NCBI GenBank assembly: GCA_018725345.1
Contig: QLUI01000132.1
Location: 1-5,574 of the forward strand
Direction of reading: 5' to 3'
Length of the DNA: 5,574 nucleotides
Source of the DNA: Bacillota bacterium
GTDB taxonomy: Bacteria; Bacillota; Dethiobacteria; Dethiobacterales; Dethiobacteraceae
The notes beneath the pieces were generated by a model. The model was not told where the DNA came from and did no database searches. It worked only from the letters and a program-made list of their open reading frames with translations. The position numbers and the translations under genes were made by a program. Shown one piece after another: positions 4,640 through 5,574 of the stretch. Each line of letters begins with the position of its first letter. The stretch's first letter is position 1.

Positions 4640-5349
4640 TTGAGAAAAACCATTGCCCTAGTCGTTTCTATTTTTTTAGCGGTTTCTCTTCTGGCCGGCT
4701 GTGGGGGAGTTCGGCGCCAAAAGTAGATTCCCCGCAGACCCCAGCGGCGACACAGCCATCGTCGGGGCCAAGCAATGACGCCGTTAAGGAATCTACCGCA
4801 CCTGCGGACACCGGTAGAGAGGCTACAACTCCTGCACTGGCAAAACCAACCGAGGAAACCAAAGAACCAACCGAGCCAATATCTGAGCCTTCCGGTCAGC
4901 TTAAAGTCCACTTCATTGATGTCGGCCAGGGTGATGCTATCCTCGTCCAGGCGCCCTCACAGAACATACTTATTGATAGTGGAGACAGAGGCACAACTGT
5001 AGTCAATTACCTAAATAACCAGGGCGTTAAAAGTCTTGATTTAGTCATCGGCAACCATCCTCATGCAGACCATGTCGGCGGCTTAATTAATGTCTTTGAA
5101 AGCATCCCTGTCAAAGAAGTTATTGATCCGGGTGTAGTACATACGACAAAAACGTTTGAAGACTACCTGACGCTCATTGATGCCATCATCCAAAACGATG
5201 AAGGTTATCTGCAAGCGGCAGTAGATGCTATCGTCGATATTATTGCCGCAGAGAGAGGATTTAACCTGTCGGCAGGCGGCTGGCAAAAAAGCAGAAAATA
5301 TGTTAGAATAAGGAGTGAAAGAGGTGATCCCTATGTCCGAACAACGTGA
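4640..5349 (+). pseudogene. Lipoprotein ComEC-like metallo-hydrolase, frameshifted and truncated
   Basis: TTG 4640 follows GGAGG (4628-4632) by 7 bases and encodes a lipoprotein signal: MRKTIALVVSIFLAVSLLAG, then Cys21, with lipobox LAGC. The frame ends at TAG 4724. If one G is restored in the G run 4703-4707, reading continues as CGGSSAPKVD into a Pro/Thr/Glu-rich linker and then a metallo-beta-lactamase fold: FIDVGQGDAILVQAP (4912-4956), LIDSGDRG, and the metal-binding HPHADH (5056-5073). This matches the extracellular domain type seen in ComEC and related lipoproteins. The homology seems to end near LTLID (about 5180); later parts of the fold are missing. The frame runs on as unrelated sequence to TGA 5347-5349, through the next promoter. 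Activity is very unlikely unless the lesions are sequence errors. Confidence 0.85.
5281..5309 (+). promoter_or_regulatory. Promoter with extended -10 for the coiled-coil gene
   Basis: TGGCAA (5281-5286), a 17-bp spacer and TAGAAT (5304-5309), with TG at 5301-5302 giving an extended -10. The -35 match is weak, which an extended -10 can offset. The -10 ends 23 bp before the ATG at 5333, with the Shine-Dalgarno sequence between them. Confidence 0.55.
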
Positions 5350-5574
5350 AACTAATGAGCCGGTCGAACAAAGGCCGAGACCGAGCTATACACTGGCTTC
5401 GCCGGAATTTTTCCACCTGCTTCAGAGGATTGAACAAACAGAGCAAAAACTGGAGCAGAGGATTGGCCAAACAGAGCAAAAGCTGGGACAAAGAATTGAA
5501 CAACTAGATCAGAAAATTACCCAGCTAGACCAGAAGCTAGATCAGAAAATTACCCAGCTAGACCAGAAGCTAGA
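5333..5574 (+). CDS. Hendecad-repeat coiled-coil protein (3' end outside window)
   Basis: ATG 5333 follows AGAGGTGAT (5320-5328), a strong ribosome site. Eighty codons are visible. Residues 1-30 are polar and proline-containing (MSEQRETNEPVEQRPRPSYT, then LASPEFFHLL). From residue 31 the protein consists of 11-residue units: QRIEQTEQKLE, QRIGQTEQKLG, QRIEQLDQKIT, QLDQKLDQKIT, QLDQKLD and onward. Regular Ile/Leu positions with Gln, Lys, Glu and Asp between them indicate a long coiled coil, and the 11-residue period suits a hendecad, slightly right-handed supercoil. No enzyme motif is seen. Proteins of this style often end in a membrane helix, but that part is outside the window. It has its own promoter, so it appears independent of the decayed gene upstream. 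The role is unknown. Confidence 0.8.
   Translation, partial: MSEQRETNEPVEQRPRPSYTLASPEFFHLLQRIEQTEQKLEQRIGQTEQKLGQRIEQLDQKITQLDQKLDQKITQLDQKL
5423..5574 (+). repeat. 33-bp tandem repeats in the coiled-coil gene
   Basis: Five units of 33 bp (11 codons) start at 5423, 5456, 5489, 5522 and 5555, the last cut by the window end. The segment 5504-5536 is repeated exactly at 5537-5569, and a third unit begins at 5570. The perfect identity, including silent positions, shows recent expansion, and the length of the coil may vary between strains. Confidence 0.9.

Noticed and set aside
4775..5002. Plus-strand ORF of 75 codons
   Set aside because: It is in the wrong frame relative to the clear metallo-hydrolase motifs and has no ribosome site.

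Overview
The window reads as an accessory stretch of a mid-GC Gram-positive bacterium, probably Bacillota. The hints are strong GGAGG-type ribosome sites, TTG and GTG starts, a consensus sigma-A promoter, a lipoprotein signal and a ComEC-like metallo-beta-lactamase domain. A clostridial or Negativicutes-type host would fit, but that is a guess from style, not from a marker gene. All genes lie on the + strand.

Region 1 (1-2762) is a tandem array of four paralogs of a family I do not recognise. Copy 1 is cut by the window edge, copies 2 and 4 are intact, and copy 3 is a pseudogene with frameshifts and a net deletion of about 146 bp. Each copy is preceded by the same 31-bp spacer carrying GGAGG. 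The N-terminal module is almost the same in all copies. Copy 4 joins it to an unrelated middle section and regains similarity around an SRVYKRGLAIID block. A stem-loop with a T run (2797-2837) closes the array.

Region 2 (2838-3579) is an AT-rich recombinase module. It has candidate recombinase or repressor sites (an inverted repeat and a perfect 18-bp palindrome), a near-consensus promoter and a small serine recombinase of the resolvase/invertase type. The recombinase has no good conventional start codon at the expected distance from its Shine-Dalgarno sequence.

Region 3 (3585-4587) holds one gene for four FGSW repeats of the homing-endonuclease-associated (HNH_repeat) type followed by an XRE helix-turn-helix. 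A 23-bp tandem duplication at the 5' end splits the start region into a 7-codon minigene and a coupled second start. An in-frame TAG splits the body within the third repeat.

Region 4 (4588-5349) begins with a 15-bp tandem duplication and then a lipoprotein metallo-hydrolase gene. That gene is frameshifted right after its lipobox and truncated after the HxHxDH half of its fold. Region 5 (5280-5574) is a promoter and the start of a coiled-coil protein built of 11-residue repeats encoded by 33-bp DNA repeats, running off the window.

Three of the loci carry disabling or potentially switchable lesions (copy 3, the FGSW/XRE gene and the lipoprotein), and short tandem duplications recur. The window therefore looks like a recombining, partly decaying island. 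The most interesting parts are the mosaic paralog array and the doubly interrupted repeat/HTH regulator next to a site-specific recombinase. Any functional link between these parts is inference.
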